Origin: a virus | Reading direction: 5' to 3' (one strand) | IMG/VR virus record: IMGVR_UViG_3300020472_000217 | Coordinates: 1 to 20,105 of that record | Length of the DNA: 20,105 bases | Program-made: the position numbers and the translations under genes | Notes under the pieces: model-generated | Seen by the model: the letters and a program-made list of their open reading frames with translations, nothing else | Told to the model about the DNA's origin: nothing | Databases searched by the model: none | Shown here: in pieces, positions 6,804 to 15,346 of the stretch | Layout: the number at the start of each line of letters is the position of its first letter | Numbering within the stretch: the stretch's first letter is position 1

Positions 6804-7020
6804 AAATTAAACATTCTGGTTCATCAGGATGCATCTCACAAAATAGTTCAATAGCATTTGGATCGTGATGATCTCCTGCATCTATCTCATCATGATGATG
6901 ATCTACATAAACTTCTAGTTCATGAAGCTCTTCTTTATAATGACGACGAGCAGCTGGATTTGTTTGAGGATCCTCAATGATCGCTATGTCTGCTGCGATA
7001 TGGTCTTCAATGGTTTTCAT
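6793..7020 (-). CDS. cp12: CP12, Calvin-cycle inhibitor protein
   Basis: This 75-residue, highly acidic and histidine-rich protein ends with the CP12 signature: F-C-E-M-H-P-D-E-P-E-C-L-I-Y-D-D, with Cys61 and Cys70 forming the redox-sensitive loop that binds GAPDH. CP12 bridges GAPDH and phosphoribulokinase and shuts down carbon fixation. Phage copies are thought to push carbon into the pentose phosphate pathway, making NADPH and nucleotides. The N-terminal cysteine pair of many host CP12s, used for phosphoribulokinase, is absent; only the C-terminal pair exists. GAGGT at 7028-7032 is a good ribosome-binding site seven bases before the ATG. A late box at 7046-7053 lies just upstream. It leads a coupled cassette with the CpeT gene. 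Confidence 0.88.
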   Translation of the reverse strand: MKTIEDHIAADIAIIEDPQTNPAARRHYKEELHELEVYVDHHHDEIDAGDHHDPNAIELFCEMHPDEPECLIYDD

Positions 7021-7045
7021 AATTACTACCTCAATAGTACAGTAT

Positions 7046-7053
7046 TATTTATC
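7046..7053 (-). promoter_or_regulatory. T4-type late promoter (GATAAATA) before CP12
   Basis: Read on the minus strand the sequence is GATAAATA, one mismatch from the T4 late box. It ends 25 bases before the CP12 ATG and covers the stop codon of the hub gene (7049-7051). Confidence 0.6.
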
Positions 7054-8446
7054 TAAGAATAGAGTCTTTACGCAACTTCAACTCAGTTACAAGACGTGTT
7101 TCTGTCAGGGAATGAATAACTTCCGTTATAATATACCTGCCACTATATCGCCTATCTAATTCGCCTCCATCCCCTGCACCCTTTACGTTTGCAGGTACTT
7201 GTAATTCTAATCCATAACCAACATATAGGTCCAAATTTCCTGGAACTCTTAATGTTAGCTGTAGTTGATTAAGTGATTGTTCTCTCATATGCTTATATGC
7301 TTGCAACTCTGCAAGTTGTTCATATGATGCCATAGTATTAAAACTATTCTTTGGATCAAAGTTTTGATTAGGTAGAGAACAATATCTAATTCTTTTTGGT
7401 GTCTGTAATGCTATTTGAGTCTCTCTATCCATCTGTGTAATAGGATTAACAGATTTCTTCTCATTCAAATGAGACATCTTCTTCCACATTTGATTGACAC
7501 TATATTGAATTGCTGGATCTTTTGTATCCTTACTGAATCCAAGTTTACTTGATGTGATACTTACTGGATCAAATCCAACACTATAACCCGCATATGTACC
7601 ATGTCTCAATCCTTCTATAACTTGTCCCTCTTCTGGATAACCAATACCAATAGTACTGAATTGATCTAATTCCTCTTGACCAACACTCTTTAACGTATGA
7701 GTGTATCGATATAGTTTTGCTTTACCACTAACATCATCCGTAGCCTTTACATTATGCTGCTGTTGAATATCTTCAATCATCTTATCCCATGACTTAGCAT
7801 GAAATCCTAATGCATTCTCAAAGAATTGGAATCCATTCTGAAGAGTACCACCTTTAGGTGCTTTTCTAATACTACGATCAAGTATCCACCTAATAAGAGT
7901 AGCAGGTCTCCAATGACTTGCTATAAATGAATGTTTTGTAAGGGTTTGTTCAGCAAATACTCTTTTCTTAGTAGATACAAACCTCTTATCTCTAAGAACA
8001 GTCTTAATAATCTCAGAAGTTTCTGTCTTATTATTGAATATTACATCAGAACTACCAAAGATATCAATAGATTCATTCTTAATATGCTCTACACTAAAGC
8101 ATTTAATTTTAAACAGTTGGTTGCTTTGACTTGCATTTACTCTATCAAATATACCAAATGATCTAAACCAATAAGTCCTATCAATAATAGAAGTTTCAAT
8201 ATCCAACTTAAAGAGTTCAGTACCAGTCATAGTACCAATCAAACCAGCAGCATCTTCAAATATAAACTCTGCTTCAATAGTTGGTCTATTAATCTCATTA
8301 TAGATCAACCATCCTCTACAAAACTGAACTAAGTTAAAAGCACGTTCTGGACCTTCTAATCGTTTACCATTTCTATACATTGATAATCGATAGGTTGCTT
8401 CACCTGGACTAGATGCTAATAACGATCCTTCTTTTAATTTTGCCAT
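7049..8446 (-). CDS. 27: Baseplate hub protein, gp27-like
   Basis: This 465-residue protein occupies the hub position, between the tape-measure-like genes and the gp5 spike. It has the mixed alpha/beta character of T4 gp27 (391 residues) and related phage hub proteins. Visible marks are an N-terminal beta domain (TYRLSMYRNGKRLEG; FRSFGIFDRVNASQ), a helix-rich core with the hub-like phrase FQFFENALGFHAKSWDKM (about 205-225), and a C-terminal beta domain with LRVPGNLDLYVGYGLELQVP and RYIITEVIHSLTETRLVTEL. The last resembles the C-terminal domain of phage late-control/hub proteins. The trimer forms the cup joining tail tube to spike. Its ATG overlaps the stop of the upstream gene as TAATG. Assignment rests on gene order plus overall resemblance. 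Confidence 0.72.
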   Translation of the reverse strand: MAKLKEGSLLASSPGEATYRLSMYRNGKRLEGPERAFNLVQFCRGWLIYNEINRPTIEAEFIFEDAAGLIGTMTGTELFKLDIETSIIDRTYWFRSFGIFDRVNASQSNQLFKIKCFSVEHIKNESIDIFGSSDVIFNNKTETSEIIKTVLRDKRFVSTKKRVFAEQTLTKHSFIASHWRPATLIRWILDRSIRKAPKGGTLQNGFQFFENALGFHAKSWDKMIEDIQQQHNVKATDDVSGKAKLYRYTHTLKSVGQEELDQFSTIGIGYPEEGQVIEGLRHGTYAGYSVGFDPVSITSSKLGFSKDTKDPAIQYSVNQMWKKMSHLNEKKSVNPITQMDRETQIALQTPKRIRYCSLPNQNFDPKNSFNTMASYEQLAELQAYKHMREQSLNQLQLTLRVPGNLDLYVGYGLELQVPANVKGAGDGGELDRRYSGRYIITEVIHSLTETRLVTELKLRKDSILR

Positions 8447-11400
8447 TAACCAGTACCTGCCCTACTCGCTGCATAAGATAAATTATTGCCCACACCCGCA
8501 GTTTTGGATTCAGCAACTGCCTTAGTAACAAAAGACTGTGCTGCTGCTACTTCAGAACGTACTGAAGCATTATTAGCTTCGATTGATGCCATAGTAGCTT
8601 GGACTGAGCTATTTATTTTCTCAGACAAACGGAAGGATAAGAACTCTTTCTCTCTAAGAATCTTCTGCTGCATCCTCATGGTAGATTTATCATCCTTATC
8701 TCTACCACTTGTTGAACCTTTGTTGGTCATAGAATTGACATTACTACCAGCACTTGTGTTACTAGCAGTATCATTTCTTCCAGATTTTACTGGACTATAA
8801 GCAGACTTAGCATTACTAACATTACTTCCCTGTTGACCCTGTGGCATCTGAGAAGGGAACATTGTACTACCAGATTTAAACCCACCAAATAAACCAGGTG
8901 GTTTATGAACCTGCTTCTTCTTATCAGTCATATTGGGTGATTGACCGTCAAGACCTTCTGAAGAAATTTTTGCATTAGCTTCCTTATTACCATCAGTTCT
9001 GCCGAACATATTCTTAAAGCTAACTTGATATGCAGTTCTATCTTTACCACCCTTAGAACTCTTAGTAAAGTTAGTAGCATTCGTCAAGACGTTAATTGCT
9101 GCATCATCATATCCTTGATTGGATAAAGCAGTTTGTAAATATCCGTCCTTCTGTGCATTTAATATTGCCTTCCATGATAGTGCTGAATCTGCACTAGACA
9201 TGTCTTTCTTGAATATATTAGTACTATCAATTAAATCCATCCAAGTACTTGCATTACCAAACTTACCACTAGAATTACCAAACTGATCCATCAAACTTGC
9301 TTTATTCATCCAAGATCTTGCATGTAAAGACTGCTCTAACAAACTTCCACCCTTAGTATCATTATGAATCTGTTGAGCAATCATCTGCATATTGCCAGGT
9401 GCTTGGATAGAAGAATTTTTACCGCCTCCTTGCTTTTCTTCTTTACCAGCAATACCTATATGAACATGTCCAGGATAACCATAATTATTTGGTCCTTGCT
9501 TACGTTCTTGATTGACCGCCCAAGCACCCCATTTATCGTGAACGATTTCAGTAATCTTATATGCTCCTACCTGACTGTGTAAAGTATCAGCAAGTGAATG
9601 TAACCTTTGACCTTTTTGTCCTGGTCTATAATCAGCAATATTTAATCCAAGACCTAAAGTATGTAATCCACCAGCATTTACAGGAGAATCACCTCTAGGG
9701 TTGAATCCTTCAGTATTAGCTTTCATCTTATTCCACTTATTAGCATGGAAGAATGGGTTATCCTCAACAGTAAACCCTTGGCTAAGCATTTGCTTACCAA
9801 CTCTCTTCGATGCTTCAATACCACCACCTTTAGCAGTAATACCGAGTGTTTCGGGATTAATAGGTGCACCACCAGCAGAATGTACTAATCCAGAAACACC
9901 TCCTTGCATAGCACTTTGGAGATTATCCATCATGCCTTGCATTCCACCACCACCTGTAAGGTTGTTGTAGATCCCCATAGCATTTTGCATGAGGCTTCCA
10001 GCCTTACCACCAATTAACTGGGCAATATTATTACCGTAACTACCAAAGACTTGACCTAGTTTTTGACCAAATGTTCCTTCACCTCTAAGGATATCACCAA
10101 TACCTAAACCAGTGCTAAGCCACCCTTGGGCTTTGCTTCCTGGTTTCATAAAGTTGGAAGCAACACCACCAATACCTTTTATTATATCCCAACCAGTAGC
10201 CTTACCATCTTTACCGCTACCACCACCACTAAAGAGATTGAATATACCACCAATAGAATTACCAAGTCCTTCATTACCAAATGCTGCACCTATCTGTCCA
10301 GCACCACCACCTTTAAACCAATCTCCTAATCTACCTTGCCAACCTTCAGATCCTTTAGTGAATTTTTGACCAAAGTTAGTAAACCAATTACCAGTTTGCT
10401 TTGGTGTATTGACCATATCACCAACATTACTGCTGATAGTACCTAATAATCCACCACTACTACCTTTATTCTTCTTACCACCACCAAATAAATTACCCCA
10501 ACTAAATCCTCCACCTGATTTACCACCACCAGATTTACCACCGCCACCCCATCCTTTACCACTTAACCAACTTCCTAGTCCAAAATGCTTACTTTGGCTA
10601 TTCAATCTTGGCATTCTAATGTCAAATCCATTAGAAGAAGCAACACGCATGTTTGCTTCCATCAATCCAGGATTTCTGCGAGTAGCAGCATTATCAACAG
10701 GTATTACAAAGTTTTCACCAGTATTTTTTCTTGCAACATATTCCAATCCATGACCAACAAAGTCAGGAGAAGCACCACTTTGTGATCCTAAAGAAACAGG
10801 ATATCCACTATTAGGACCATTAATCCATCCACCTGTTGCTCTCTGAGGAAGAAGTTTTAAAACATTTCCACCATATTCATATGAAGATCCATCATCTCTA
10901 GTACCTGTTCTGCCAAATGGATCAGGATCATCTGCTACATCAGAAGCATAATCCATGCCTTTTTTAGCAACATAGGCAGTACCTGCCACCATTGTAGTAA
11001 CTTGGAGTGCTTTACCCCATTTACCACCCATCCAACGCATTCCTCTGCGTTTTGCTAAACCTGTTTTAAATCTAGTTAATGAATTATAAAAGGTAGATAA
11101 GATCCATTTAAAATCCTTTAAAGTCCTACCAACTCTAAGTGGATTTAACCATCTCAATCCTAAGAATATTGCTCCCAACCCAACGAAGGTTTTCATAAAC
11201 CCACCTATTCGTTGAGCCCACGTGGCATCTTCTCTTAAGAGATTATATAACCCGTCTACAGCTCCCGTAAGATTCTTTGTCAGGAATTTTGCTACCCACG
11301 TAAATATCTTATCAAGCGTCCTAAGTGTATTTGCAACTGCTTCTTGATTCTTAGGATCAGAAAGCCATTTTAATATTGGTCTCAGTACCAACAACTTAAA

Positions 11401-11736
11401 GAGACCAGAAAGCATCTTCAATAAACCTTCCCAGAATTTAGGAGCAGTCCTACCTATAAAATTCTTAGCGAATTTAGCTGATTCTACCTTCTGTGGTTTA
11501 GTATATCTTGGAGTGAACTTTATCCTATTCTTAGCATCCGCAAGACGTTTAAGTTCAATCTTTTTAATATCAGAAACGATTCCAGCAATACTATTAACAG
11601 TAGTACCTAAACGATTGAGTGCACCTACCTGTGCTACTTGTAATTGAGTTGACTTATTATTTCCACCAGCAGCTGCGACACCTGTAACAGATACCATCTT
11701 ATAGAGATTTAATTTTCTGTTCTTCTTTATTGCCAT
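8446..11736 (-). CDS. Large tail protein, tape-measure-like (paralogue 2), with a degenerate M15-like peptidase region
   Basis: This 1096-residue protein has tape-measure traits: a basic N-terminus, hydrophobic helical segments (about 105-125 and 179-200), a glycine-rich middle with KSGGGKSGGG repeats, and a GGWINGPNSGYPVSL...GENFVIPVDN block (about 300-350) common in phage tape measures. Residues 692-702 (HTLGLGLNIAD) and 757-759 (HVH) look like the H-x6-D...H-x-H zinc layout of M15 peptidases, but the aspartate position is Asn699, so it may be inactive. The N-terminal 200 residues resemble those of the upstream gene product. The ATG follows the preceding TAA with no gap. A possible late box is at 11787-11794. 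It could alternatively be a second tail-lumen or baseplate protein. Confidence 0.7.
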   Translation of the reverse strand: MAIKKNRKLNLYKMVSVTGVAAAGGNNKSTQLQVAQVGALNRLGTTVNSIAGIVSDIKKIELKRLADAKNRIKFTPRYTKPQKVESAKFAKNFIGRTAPKFWEGLLKMLSGLFKLLVLRPILKWLSDPKNQEAVANTLRTLDKIFTWVAKFLTKNLTGAVDGLYNLLREDATWAQRIGGFMKTFVGLGAIFLGLRWLNPLRVGRTLKDFKWILSTFYNSLTRFKTGLAKRRGMRWMGGKWGKALQVTTMVAGTAYVAKKGMDYASDVADDPDPFGRTGTRDDGSSYEYGGNVLKLLPQRATGGWINGPNSGYPVSLGSQSGASPDFVGHGLEYVARKNTGENFVIPVDNAATRRNPGLMEANMRVASSNGFDIRMPRLNSQSKHFGLGSWLSGKGWGGGGKSGGGKSGGGFSWGNLFGGGKKNKGSSGGLLGTISSNVGDMVNTPKQTGNWFTNFGQKFTKGSEGWQGRLGDWFKGGGAGQIGAAFGNEGLGNSIGGIFNLFSGGGSGKDGKATGWDIIKGIGGVASNFMKPGSKAQGWLSTGLGIGDILRGEGTFGQKLGQVFGSYGNNIAQLIGGKAGSLMQNAMGIYNNLTGGGGMQGMMDNLQSAMQGGVSGLVHSAGGAPINPETLGITAKGGGIEASKRVGKQMLSQGFTVEDNPFFHANKWNKMKANTEGFNPRGDSPVNAGGLHTLGLGLNIADYRPGQKGQRLHSLADTLHSQVGAYKITEIVHDKWGAWAVNQERKQGPNNYGYPGHVHIGIAGKEEKQGGGKNSSIQAPGNMQMIAQQIHNDTKGGSLLEQSLHARSWMNKASLMDQFGNSSGKFGNASTWMDLIDSTNIFKKDMSSADSALSWKAILNAQKDGYLQTALSNQGYDDAAINVLTNATNFTKSSKGGKDRTAYQVSFKNMFGRTDGNKEANAKISSEGLDGQSPNMTDKKKQVHKPPGLFGGFKSGSTMFPSQMPQGQQGSNVSNAKSAYSPVKSGRNDTASNTSAGSNVNSMTNKGSTSGRDKDDKSTMRMQQKILREKEFLSFRLSEKINSSVQATMASIEANNASVRSEVAAAQSFVTKAVAESKTAGVGNNLSYAASRAGTG

Positions 11737-14700
11737 TTATTTACCACACCTCTGACAGGGTTGCCTAACTGGTACTCTCACAACATTATTTATTGGGACA
11801 GGCTTAGCTATTGGTACTAACTTATTAGCAATCATAGGTACTGGAATAAACTCCATCTTAGTCTGTAAAGCATACTGCTGAGACATTTCTGATTGTGAAC
11901 CAGTTCTAGTACTATCCATCGATTTTATTTGTGATGGGAATTGACCTAATAATCTTGGATCAACACCCAATTCTGGAGCAAGTTCTTGTAGACCTTGCAT
12001 CATTGCCATAGGTCCACCTCCAGACACCATGCCTGTGATTGCCTTAAATATGCCACCAAATCCCATCTCATTGGCAATACTACCAAATAATCCCATAGGA
12101 CTAAATGTCCCTCCAGGCATACCACCATCACCCAATCCAAATAATGAAGACAATCCTGGTATATTTCCTATACCTGGTATTGCTGAAACAATATTACCTA
12201 ATCCTGGAACCTTGTTCATCACATCACCAATATTACCCAAGAACTTGGTTAATCCAGATGGTAACTTACCTTGTAATAATCCTAATCCTGAAGATAATGC
12301 TCCTGAGACTCCTCCATCAAGGAATCCCATAGCAACTTTACCAAATCCTGTAGCTTGGAATTTATCAATACTTGATGCTAATGCACCACTACCAAAATGA
12401 GTAGAGAAACCATGTGCAGCACCAATACCAGAACTTATAGCACCTAATATATCACCTTGAGATAACGAGTATATACCTTTTGCAGCATGTATAAACGGTG
12501 CAGCAGCAGGGAATACTATTGGTGCAACTGTCATTAATATGCTACCAAGCGGTGATTGCATCACACCACTTACTAGACTAGAAACTCCGTTTACAACACC
12601 ACTAACTGCCTTAGATATACCCCCAACAACACCAGATACTGCCTTGGATATACCTTTAAAAATCTTACCAAAGAAGAATTGTTTATCAGGACTTTGTAGT
12701 CTTGCTGGTATCCTTCCACCAAATTCTTTCTTTCTGTTGGTCTTAATTGGACTTTTAGCTCCCCAACTAAATGGATTCCACCAAGTAGTCTTCTTCTTAT
12801 TCGCTTCTTTATCGAGATGCTTTCCATAAGTATCAGCACCATAACCAGGTGCTAATGGTCCTATACCAGATGTACTTTTAGGAGTAATCTTCTTATTTTC
12901 AAATACGTCTAAGAAGTCCCACCACTGATTCTGATATTCTGGTTTTGAAGCATGATCTTCTCTTATATTAACGTTACCATGCCTATTCTTCTGTCTGTCA
13001 GCAGTAGAGGAAGGAGTGTATCCTATATTATAAGGTGATGATTGATCCATAAGATCAATTTTCGCCTCTTCACTCATTCCATATTTTTCTATTAACTCAT
13101 CGCCATATAATATACCAGGATTTTCTATTGCTAATTGTTTTCTATCATTATATTTCTTAAGTGCCTTACTATACGCTCTACCACCAGAACCTGTACTAGG
13201 AAAATCACTTCTCTTAGGTTTTGTATGTGTTTTACCTCCTACTGTAAACTGATTCTTACCAACAGTAGTTTTTGATTTACCTTTTCCAAGAGTCTCTTTA
13301 AAATCAATATTAAGTTTCTTAATTACTGCCTCAGCCCCAGACCTGAGACCTTGGATCATTTCACCAACTACAAATCTTCCTTCTATCTTGGCAAGTTCTA
13401 TCGATCCTTGAGAAGCACCAACAACAGAACTACCTTTTTGACCTTTCTGTTCACCCTCAATTTGACTACCAAGTGCATCACCACCTGTTAAATTACCTTC
13501 TTGAGTAGTAGGTTGGGATGCTTGCCAAGAATCTTTAAAGAAAGCTTTGTGTAGTAACGGGAACGTGTTCCCCGTTAAATTGAGCATCCAGGCAATATTG
13601 GGTATTTCCTTACCCATCATTAATGATAAAGGACCCAACATGCCCTTCATCATTAACTTCATGGCTCCCCAAATCTTACCAGAACCCCAAACCTTAGCTA
13701 ACCACCCAGGCGGTTTTTCAGGGAAATCTGGTATTTTGAACTTAGGAATACCCGTGTAGAACTTAGTCCACCCAGTTCTTATCCATACAAGGACGTTTTT
13801 AAGCTGGTTAAAGACACCTTTTAGGTCAGTTAATAATTTCTGCCCAGCTTCACCCCAGCCTCCACCTTTAAATCCAATCCACAACAATTCACCAAAATAT
13901 TCACCTAAACTCATTCCCAATAATGTGCCAAGACCAGGAAGAGGTATAAATGAACCTAATGCACCACCAACAGCAGTACCAGCAGTTTTAAATAGTACTT
14001 TATCCCAAGGATCACCCTGTAACAAAGAAAATATCGCAGTTAGAATACTACCAAAAACAGGTATCCTACCAAACGTGTTCTGGAATGCTTTTCCAAGTAA
14101 TTTTACATTATTTTTACCTAAAAACTTAAGTGCACCACGACCAAAGGATCGTTGTACACCCTTGCCCATGACGCTTCCTGTAGGAGCAGTTCTTGGAGAT
14201 AATCCACTCGTTTTTGGGGGTGGTTTAAATGCAGAAGGGTTTTTATTTGCTGCTCTCCGTACTTTGGCTAGTGCTTCTGCTCTGGTTGCACCATCCTTAA
14301 TTGCTTGTCGATATAACCTATCACCATTCTTACCATACTTCTTTAAAAGAGGATTATTATTAGACCTTACTTTATTTTTTAGATTGGTTTTTTGATTTTT
14401 TCTATTATTTGCTTTAGTATCATTACGTCTCTGTAGAGGATCTTTTTTATCCCAAACAAAGTCCAACATGGACAATATTGATCCCATTAATCCAAATGGG
14501 TTTAAAAGTGCCCCTAAGCCTATTATCCCTAAGACAAATTTACCTAGTCCAGTTATTCTACTAGCAAATGATCCATTTGGATCTGTTAATTGGGCAAATC
14601 CATCCATTATGCCCTTTCCTATTACAAACCCAAATGCCTTTTTAAGTGCCTTCCAGATTACAGTAATTTTGTATATAAAAAGTTCTAATTGTGGTTGACT

Positions 14701-15156
14701 GCTCGGATCTGCCACCCATTTCATAATGGCAAGAGTGGACATCCATGTCCCTAGCTTGACCATCCATCCAAATACTGCCATTAAAGGACCATCCAGTCCC
14801 AATGACTTAATTAGTCCATCAATACCCTTCTTCGTATCGGAATCTGGCCCTTTCTTGGCCATTTTATTAGTAATATCACCTTTCTGGAAAAGATTTTGAT
14901 TCTCTACCTCTTCCTCTCTCTTTCTATCCGCTTCTCTCTTTGCTCTTTTACGTTCAGCGATTGCTTGCAGTTTATCATTCTTCAAACCTGCAGAGTATAT
15001 CGCTTGTAAGTCTCCTACTGTTGCACCAAGTGCAGTAACAGTAATTCCAAGACGATTTGTGGCTAATAAAGATGCCCTTCCAGCATTTTGCGACATTGGT
15101 GCTTCGCTGTCCTTGCCAGGTGGGTTAATAAACTTGTATGCACTTAATTTAGCCAC
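11737..15156 (-). CDS. Large tail protein, probable tape measure (paralogue 1)
   Basis: This 1139-residue protein begins at a GTG (15156), chosen because MAKLSAYKFINPPGKD matches the style of neighbouring starts and the codon overlaps the end of the chaperone frame as GTGGCTAA. Domains in order: a TNRLGITVTALGATVGDLQAI helix (about 33-55), a highly charged helix (AERKRAKREADRKREEEVEN, near 67-86), a hydrophobic helical block (120-230), a basic low-complexity region, more hydrophobic segments with LxGDPWDK, a polar middle, and a Gly/Leu/Ile-rich C-terminal third. It ends VRQPCQRCGK, a C-x-x-C pair at 1134/1137. Position straight after the gp26 chaperone unit and the transmembrane-like segments fit a tape measure. 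T4 gp29 (590 residues) is much shorter, so homology to it is not claimed. Confidence 0.75.
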   Translation of the reverse strand: MAKLSAYKFINPPGKDSEAPMSQNAGRASLLATNRLGITVTALGATVGDLQAIYSAGLKNDKLQAIAERKRAKREADRKREEEVENQNLFQKGDITNKMAKKGPDSDTKKGIDGLIKSLGLDGPLMAVFGWMVKLGTWMSTLAIMKWVADPSSQPQLELFIYKITVIWKALKKAFGFVIGKGIMDGFAQLTDPNGSFASRITGLGKFVLGIIGLGALLNPFGLMGSILSMLDFVWDKKDPLQRRNDTKANNRKNQKTNLKNKVRSNNNPLLKKYGKNGDRLYRQAIKDGATRAEALAKVRRAANKNPSAFKPPPKTSGLSPRTAPTGSVMGKGVQRSFGRGALKFLGKNNVKLLGKAFQNTFGRIPVFGSILTAIFSLLQGDPWDKVLFKTAGTAVGGALGSFIPLPGLGTLLGMSLGEYFGELLWIGFKGGGWGEAGQKLLTDLKGVFNQLKNVLVWIRTGWTKFYTGIPKFKIPDFPEKPPGWLAKVWGSGKIWGAMKLMMKGMLGPLSLMMGKEIPNIAWMLNLTGNTFPLLHKAFFKDSWQASQPTTQEGNLTGGDALGSQIEGEQKGQKGSSVVGASQGSIELAKIEGRFVVGEMIQGLRSGAEAVIKKLNIDFKETLGKGKSKTTVGKNQFTVGGKTHTKPKRSDFPSTGSGGRAYSKALKKYNDRKQLAIENPGILYGDELIEKYGMSEEAKIDLMDQSSPYNIGYTPSSTADRQKNRHGNVNIREDHASKPEYQNQWWDFLDVFENKKITPKSTSGIGPLAPGYGADTYGKHLDKEANKKKTTWWNPFSWGAKSPIKTNRKKEFGGRIPARLQSPDKQFFFGKIFKGISKAVSGVVGGISKAVSGVVNGVSSLVSGVMQSPLGSILMTVAPIVFPAAAPFIHAAKGIYSLSQGDILGAISSGIGAAHGFSTHFGSGALASSIDKFQATGFGKVAMGFLDGGVSGALSSGLGLLQGKLPSGLTKFLGNIGDVMNKVPGLGNIVSAIPGIGNIPGLSSLFGLGDGGMPGGTFSPMGLFGSIANEMGFGGIFKAITGMVSGGGPMAMMQGLQELAPELGVDPRLLGQFPSQIKSMDSTRTGSQSEMSQQYALQTKMEFIPVPMIANKLVPIAKPVPINNVVRVPVRQPCQRCGK
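11787..11794 (-). promoter_or_regulatory. Possible late promoter (AATAAATA) inside the end of paralogue 1
   Basis: Read on the minus strand this is AATAAATA, one base from the late box and 50 bases before the ATG of the second large tail gene. It lies within coding sequence (PINNVV), so it may be chance in AT-rich DNA. Confidence 0.3.
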
Positions 15157-15346
15157 TCGTCTTAGTTTCTTGCTCCTTCATTCTACGTTCTTCTTCTTTT
15201 AAGAATTCCATCAACAAATTGAGATAGAGTTCTTTTTCCCAAGGCATGAGATTGTCAATATACTCAATATTCCACTTATGATGGTGGATTAGAGCGAAAT
15301 TGGTTTCATAATAAGTACGGAGATTAGTGTGAAGAAGGGCTAACCG
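15149..15346 (-). CDS. gp51-position extension read by -1 frameshift from gp26 (65 aa)
   Basis: In the -1 frame relative to gp26, an open frame continues from the slippery site for 65 codons to a TAA at 15149-15151. It begins RLALLHTNLRTYYETN, continues with FALIHHHKWNIEYIDNLMPW, and ends in a charged helix (FLKEEERRMKEQETKTSG). The phrase N-L-M-P-W-E-K-E-L-Y resembles the second-frame segments of phage tail assembly chaperones. No ATG occurs until codon 34 and that one lacks a Shine-Dalgarno, so independent initiation is unlikely. Fusion through the heptamer would give about 300 residues: gp26 residues 1-235 plus these 65. It fills the slot between gp26 and the tape measure, as the T part of lambda gpGT does. 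The last 8 bases overlap the tape-measure start, suggesting coupling. Confidence 0.72.
   Translation of the reverse strand, partial: RLALLHTNLRTYYETNFALIHHHKWNIEYIDNLMPWEKELYLNLLMEFLKEEERRMKEQETKTSG

Noticed and set aside
8610-8617. AATAAATA late-box-like sequence on the minus strand
   Set aside because: It is deep within coding sequence and over 160 bases from the next start at 8446, so chance in AT-rich DNA is more likely.
10409-10753. Proline-rich open frame on the plus strand
   Set aside because: It is antisense to the glycine-rich region of the second large tail protein, whose Gly codons read as Pro on the other strand; it has no Shine-Dalgarno or neighbours in phase. The same applies to 10112-10369, 12029-12400 and 13925-14395.
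15149-15250. Independent gp51-like gene starting at the internal ATG (codon 34 of the -1 frame)
   Set aside because: It would leave only about 32 residues, lacks a Shine-Dalgarno, and ignores the open frame that runs exactly from the slippery heptamer.
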